Assembly (NCBI RefSeq): GCF_964355755.1
Contig: NC_092672.1
Coordinates: 13,636,501 to 13,700,500 of the forward strand
Source: Antedon mediterranea
Lineage: Eukaryota > Echinodermata > Crinoidea > Comatulida > Antedonidae
DNA length: 64,000 bases
Reading direction: 5' to 3'
The notes below the pieces were generated by a model, which worked only from the letters and a program-made list of their open reading frames with translations, was not told where the DNA came from and did not search any database. Positions 58,129 through 64,000 of the stretch are shown in pieces. How positions within the stretch are numbered: position 1 is the first letter of the stretch; every line of letters starts with the position of its first letter. The position numbers and the translations under genes are program-made.

Positions 58129-58718
58129 AACAATTAAACGAATCTCAACTAGTACCAACAAATGACGACTTGCTGTCGAATCAGTGTGATACATATAATG
58201 TAGCTAATGCATACATTCGACCGATGTGTTAAGCCATACCGTTTAGAATATAAAAGTTTTTACAGAGATTATAGAGTAATATAATTAATTTGTAATAACT
58301 GTCAACATGTTTTTTTAAAACAAAACTGATGACGTGTTACGTTCGATGGTCGTAAAACACCGTTAACGTTATAGAACACTTACGCTACGTTGTCAATTTA
58401 CATAACAATACAGAGTGACGTAAGTAGCGTAAGGTTTATCGAGTCGGACCGTAAAACAAAGACGAAACAGTAAACTATACGTTTCATGGCTATAAATTAG
58501 GTCAATAAATAAAAATTGAAAATACGCCCATTCGTTTCTCTGTGCATTTTAATAATTAAAAAATCAACTGAAATTACAGTAACATTTCATTCAGAAAAAT
58601 AAATAATTATTTCTCTATAGAAAAAGTATGACGCAACAACATGTAACCTGTTACGTAAATACAGAAGACTTACAATAAACCGTGTGACAGATTCTCTTTT
58701 TTAATAATTATCTTGATA

Positions 58719-58907
58719 GGTTGGGCCAATCCTGGATGTACTGCAATACCAGGTCAACCCGTGGCCAGGATGGAGCAAGCTCCTATTCCATGGCCTAAAT
58801 TCAAAAATCAGTTTAATATAGAAGCTACTCGATGAGCAGCGTTTCAGATATTAAGCTGAAAAGAACAGATACTACACATGATCTTAGCCAAAAGGCCGAG
58901 AAGCGAT
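58719..58907 (-). ncRNA. U2: U2 snRNA, copy 45 (subtype B)
   Basis: A171, otherwise consensus. Confidence 0.97.
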
Positions 58908-59500
58908 AACAATTAAACGAATCTCAACTAGTACCAACAAATGACGACTTGCTGTCGAATCAGTGTGATACATATAATGTAGCTAATGCATACATTCGAC
59001 CGATGTGTTAAGCCATACCGTTTAAAATATAAAAGTTTTTACAGAGATTATAGAGTAATATAATTAATTTGTAATATTAACTGTCAACATGTTTTTTTAA
59101 AACAAAACTGATGACGTGTTACGTTCGATGGTCGTAAAACACCGTTAACGTTATAGAACACTTACGCTACGTTGTCAATTTACATAACAATACAGAGTGA
59201 CGTAAGTAGCGTAAGGTTTATCGAGTCGGACCGTAAAACAAAGACGAAACAGTAAAATATACGTTTCATGGCTATAAATTACGTCATTAACAAAATTTGA
59301 ATATACGCCCATTCGTTTCTCTGTGCATTTTAATAATTAAACAATCAACTGAAATTACAGTAACATTTTATTCAGAAAAAATACATAATTATTTCTCTAT
59401 TGAAAAAGTATGACGTAACAACATGTAACCTGTAACGTAAATACAGAAGACCTACAATAAACAGTGTAACAGATTCTATTTTTTAATAATTATCTTGATA

Positions 59501-59689
59501 GGTTGGGCCAATCCTGGACGTACTGCAATACCAGGTCAACCCGTGGCCAGGATGGAGCAAGCTCCTATTCCATGGCCTAAATTCAAAAATCAGTTTAATA
59601 TAGAAGCTACTCGATGAGCAGCGTTTCAGATATTAAGCTGAAAAGAACAGATACTACACATGATCTTAGCCAAAAGGCCGAGAAGCGAT
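59501..59689 (-). ncRNA. U2: U2 snRNA, copy 46 (subtype A)
   Basis: Consensus. Starts a block matching copies 36-38 at offset 7829. Confidence 0.97.
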
Positions 59690-60279
59690 AACAATTAAAC
59701 GAATCTCAACTAGTACCAACAAATGACGACTTGCTGTCGAATCAGTGTGATACATATAATGTAGCTAATGCATACATTCGACCGATGTGTTAAGTCATAC
59801 CGTTTAGAATATAAAAGTTTTTACAGAGATTATAGAGTAATATAATTAATTTGTAATAACTGTCAACATGTTTTTTTAAAACAAAACTGATGACGTGTTA
59901 CGTTCGATGGTCGTAAAACACCGTTAACGTTATAGAACACTTACGCTACGTTGTCAATTTACATAACAATACAGAGTGACGTAAGTAGCGTAAGGTTTAT
60001 CGAGTCGGACCGTAAAACAAAGACGAAACAGTAAAATATACGTTTCATGGCTATAAATTACGTCATTAACAAAATTTGAATATACGCCCATTCGTTTCTC
60101 TGTGCATTTTAATAATTAAACAATCAACTGAAATTACAGTAACATTTTATTCAGAAAAAATACATAATTATTTCTCTATTGAAAAAGTATGACGTAACAA
60201 CATGTAACCTGTAACGTAAATACAGAAGACCTACAATAAACAGTGTAACAGATTCTATTTTTTAATAATTATCTTGATA

Positions 60280-60468
60280 GGTTGGGCCAATCCTGGACGT
60301 ACTGCAATACCAGGTCAACCCGTGGCCAGGATGGAGCAAGCTCCTATTCCATGGCCTAAATTCAAAAATCAGTTTAATATAGAAGCTACTCGATGAGCAG
60401 CGTTTCAGATATTAAGCTGAAAAGAACAGATACTACACATGATCTTAGCCAAAAGGCCGAGAAGCGAT
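60280..60468 (-). ncRNA. U2: U2 snRNA, copy 47 (subtype A)
   Basis: Consensus. Confidence 0.97.
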
Positions 60469-61059
60469 AACAATTAAACGAATCTCAACTAGTACCAACA
60501 AATGACGACTTGCTGTCGAATCAGTGTGATACATATAATGTAGCTAATGCATACATTCGACCGATGTGTTAAGTCATACCGTTTAGAATATAAAAGTTTT
60601 TACAGAGATTATAGAGTAATATAATTAATTTGTAATAACTGTCAACATGTTTTTTTAAAACAAAACTGATGACGTGTTACGTTCGATGGTCGTAAAACAC
60701 CGTTAACGTTATAGAACACTTACGCTACGTTGTCAATTTACATAACAATACAGAGTGACGTAAGTAGCGTAAGGTTTATCGAGTCGGACCGTAAAACAAA
60801 GACGAAACAGTAAACTATACGTTTCATGGCTATAAATTAGGTCAATAAATAAAAATTGAAAATACGCCCATTCGTTTCTCTGTGCATTTTAATAATTAAA
60901 AAATCAACTGAAATTACAGTAACATTTCATTCAGAAAAAATAAATAATTATTTCTCTATAGAAAAAGTATGACGCAACAACATGTAACCTGTTACGTAAA
61001 TACAGAAGACTTACAATAAACCGTGTGACAGATTCTCTTTTTTAATAATTATCTTGATA

Positions 61060-61248
61060 GGTTGGGTCAATCCTGGATGTACTGCAATACCAGGTCAACC
61101 CGTGGCCAGGATGGAGCAAGCTCCTATTCCATGGCCTAAATTCAAAAATCAGTTTAATATAGAAGCTACTCGATGAGCAGCGTTTCAGATATTAAGCTGA
61201 AAAGAACAGATACTACACATGATCTTAGCCAAAAGGCCGAGAAGCGAT
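61060..61248 (-). ncRNA. U2: U2 snRNA, copy 48 (subtype B, 3'-end variant)
   Basis: A171 and G182A. The promoter has an AAACAAATC variant just upstream. Confidence 0.96.
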
Positions 61249-61838
61249 AACAATTAAACAAATCTCAACTAGTACCAACAAATGACGACTTGCTGTCGAA
61301 TCAGTGTGATACATATAATGTAGCTAATGCATACATTCGACCGATGTGTTAAGCCATACCGTTTAAAATATAAAAGTTTTTACAGAGATTATAGAGTAAT
61401 ATAATTAATTTGTAATAACTGTCAACATGTTTTTTTAAAACAAAACTGATGACGTGTTACGTTCGATGGTCGTAAAACACCGTTAACGTTATAGAACACT
61501 TACGCTACGTTGTCAATTTACATAACAATACAGAGTGACGTAAGTAGCGTAAGGTTTATCGAGTCGGACCGTAAAACAAAGACGAAACAGTAAAATATAC
61601 GTTTCATGGCTATAAATTACGTCATTAACAAAATTTGAATATACGCCCATTCGTTTCTCTGTGCATTTTAATAATTAAACAATCAACTGAAATTACAGTA
61701 ACATTTTATTCAGAAAAAATACATAATTATTTCTCTATTGAAAAAGTATGACGTAACAACATGTAACCTGTAACGTAAATACAGAAGACCTACAATAAAC
61801 AGTGTAACAGATTCTATTTTTTAATAATTATCTTGATA

Positions 61839-62027
61839 GGTTGGGCCAATCCTGGACGTACTGCAATACCAGGTCAACCCGTGGCCAGGATGGAGCAAGC
61901 TCCTATTCCATGGCCTAAATTCAAAAATCAGTTTAATATAGAAGCTACTCGATGAGCAGCGTTTCAGATATTAAGCTGAAAAGAACAGATACTACACATG
62001 ATCTTAGCCAAAAGGCCGAGAAGCGAT
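61839..62027 (-). ncRNA. U2: U2 snRNA, copy 49 (subtype A)
   Basis: Consensus. Confidence 0.97.
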
Positions 62028-62618
62028 AACAATTAAACGAATCTCAACTAGTACCAACAAATGACGACTTGCTGTCGAATCAGTGTGATACATATAATGT
62101 AGCTAATGCATACATTCGACCGATGTGTTAAGCCATACCGTTTAGAATATAAAAGTTTTTACAGAGATTATAGAGTAATATAATTAATTTGTAATAACTG
62201 TCAACATGTTTTTTTAAAACAAAACTGATGACGTGTTACGTTCGATGGTCGTAAAACACCGTTAACGTTATAGAACACTTACGCTACGTTGTCAATTTAC
62301 ATAACAATACAGAGTGACGTAAGTAGCGTAAGGTTTATCGAGTCGGACCGTAAAACAAAGACGAAACAGTAAACTATACGTTTCATGGCTATAAATTAGG
62401 TCAATAAATAAAAATTGAAAATACGCCCATTCGTTTCTCTGTGCATTTTAATAATTAAAAAATCAACTGAAATTACAGTAACATTTCATTCAGAAAAAAT
62501 AAATAATTATTTCTCTATAGAAAAAGTATGACGCAACAACATGTAACCTGTTACGTAAATACAGAAGACTTACAATAAACCGTGTGACAGATTCTCTTTT
62601 TTAATAATTATCTTGATA

Positions 62619-62807
62619 GGTTGGGCCAATCCTGGATGTACTGCAATACCAGGTCAACCCGTGGCCAGGATGGAGCAAGCTCCTATTCCATGGCCTAAAT
62701 TCAAAAATCAGTTTAATATAGAAGCTACTCGATGAGCAGCGTTTCAGATATTAAGCTGAAAAGAACAGATACTACACATGATCTTAGCCAAAAGGCCGAG
62801 AAGCGAT
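62619..62807 (-). ncRNA. U2: U2 snRNA, copy 50 (subtype B)
   Basis: A171, otherwise consensus. Confidence 0.97.
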
Positions 62808-63400
62808 AACAATTAAACGAATCTCAACTAGTACCAACAAATGACGACTTGCTGTCGAATCAGTGTGATACATATAATGTAGCTAATGCATACATTCGAC
62901 CGATGTGTTAAGCCATACCGTTTAAAATATAAAAGTTTTTACAGAGATTATAGAGTAATATAATTAATTTGTAATATTAACTGTCAACATGTTTTTTTAA
63001 AACAAAACTGATGACGTGTTACGTTCGATGGTCGTAAAACACCGTTAACGTTATAGAACACTTACGCTACGTTGTCAATTTACATAACAATACAGAGTGA
63101 CGTAAGTAGCGTAAGGTTTATCGAGTCGGACCGTAAAACAAAGACGAAACAGTAAAATATACGTTTCATGGCTATAAATTACGTCATTAACAAAATTTGA
63201 ATATACGCCCATTCGTTTCTCTGTGCATTTTAATAATTAAACAATCAACTGAAATTACAGTAACATTTTATTCAGAAAAAATACATAATTATTTCTCTAT
63301 TGAAAAAGTATGACGTAACAACATGTAACCTGTAACGTAAATACAGAAGACCTACAATAAACAGTGTAACAGATTCTATTTTTTAATAATTATCTTGATA

Positions 63401-63589
63401 GGTTGGGCCAATCCTGGACGTACTGCAATACCAGGTCAACCCGTGGCCAGGATGGAGCAAGCTCCTATTCCATGGCCTAAATTCAAAAATCAGTTTAATA
63501 TAGAAGCTACTCGATGAGCAGCGTTTCAGATATTAAGCTGAAAAGAACAGATACTACACATGATCTTAGCCAAAAGGCCGAGAAGCGAT
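63401..63589 (-). ncRNA. U2: U2 snRNA, copy 51 (subtype A)
   Basis: Consensus. Last complete gene; the window ends in the spacer of the next unit. Confidence 0.97.
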
Positions 63590-64000
63590 AACAATTAAAC
63601 GAATCTCAACTAGTACCAACAAATGACGACTTGCTGTCGAATCAGTGTGATACATATAATGTAGCTAATGCATACATTCGACCGATGTGTTAAGTCATAC
63701 CGTTTAGAATATAAAAGTTTTTACAGAGATTATAGAGTAATATAATTAATTTGTAATAACTGTCAACATGTTTTTTTAAAACAAAACTGATGACGTGTTA
63801 CGTTCGATGGTCGTAAAACACCGTTAACGTTATAGAACACTTACGCTACGTTGTCAATTTACATAACAATACAGAGTGACGTAAGTAGCGTAAGGTTTAT
63901 CGAGTCGGACCGTAAAACAAAGACGAAACAGTAAAATATACGTTTCATGGCTATAAATTACGTCATTAACAAAATTTGAATATACGCCCATTCGTTTCTC

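Larger units (their letters stand above)
22812..64000 (-). repeat. Tandem U2 snRNA gene array, period ~780 bp
   Basis: Each unit has a 189-nt U2 gene and about 590 bp of spacer, with starts spaced 779-803 bp except where a LINE intervenes. There are 51 complete genes plus a partial unit at the right edge. The spacers contain no other gene I recognise (no U1, U5, U6, 5S or tRNA). They vary by small indels: an 11-bp TATACATACAG insertion before the GACGTAAG block (for example after copies 1, 10-12, 32-34, 39-41), a 10-bp loss in GTTAACGTTATAGAACAC (after 1, 10, 17, 32, 39), and GTAATG for GTAAGG (after 1, 8, 10, 17, 30, 32, 39). Shared variants show block duplications. The array continues beyond the window. 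Tandem U2 arrays are known in human (about 6 kb units) and Xenopus (about 0.8 kb units). Confidence 0.97.

Overview
This is a repeat-rich eukaryotic window with no recognisable host protein-coding gene. Its main feature is a tandem array of U2 spliceosomal snRNA genes on the minus strand. The genome is AT-rich, has frequent TAGGCCTA-type motifs, carries several non-LTR retrotransposon lineages and keeps a compact U2 tandem repeat of about 780 bp. This fits a marine invertebrate deuterostome such as an echinoderm, but I cannot fix the species from the sequence alone.

Layout. Positions 1-2300 are mostly unannotated; they hold a hairpin, short repeats and one small open frame resembling a Myb/SANT-like DNA-binding domain (1505-1681). 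Positions 2364-4893 are a minisatellite of about 77 bp units with a higher-order duplication. Positions 5130-6060 are a diverged repeat of about 305 bp units, and an inverted copy lies at 7455-7655. Positions 7655-8697 are the endonuclease half of a CR1/Rex1-like LINE. Positions 9050-14983 hold two head-to-tail copies of a Tx1/L1-like LINE. One is nearly complete but damaged and is split by a DNA element with terminal inverted repeats of about 140 bp (10253-11214). The other is 5'-truncated and abuts a piece of U2 spacer.

The U2 array starts, broken up, at 14983 and runs past the right edge. Its first units are interrupted by a CR1/Rex1-like LINE fragment (15052-16373). They are also interrupted by a LINE of about 6 kb with intact main reading frames (16804-22772), lying inside a U2 gene at the branch-point recognition sequence with a possible 3-bp TAT target duplication. 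After that come 51 uninterrupted 189-nt U2 genes (23402-63589). They fall into two subtypes that differ at U2 position 171, in the loop of stem-loop IV: 32 subtype A and 19 subtype B. A few copies have changes in the Sm site, stem III or the first nucleotide. A related LINE, 5'-truncated to 450 bp, sits in the spacer of one unit. It was copied together with its neighbouring units to a second place about 17.65 kb away, which shows large block duplication in the array.

The genes form one theme: a multicopy RNA locus, kept similar by unequal exchange and gene conversion, that serves as a landing site for LINEs. The LINE in the U2 gene encodes ORF1 (partial PHD finger, coiled coil, SGNH hydrolase-like domain, two zinc knuckles) and ORF2 (APE-type endonuclease, reverse transcriptase, C-terminal zinc motif). 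Whether it targets U2 specifically is open and is the main question here.
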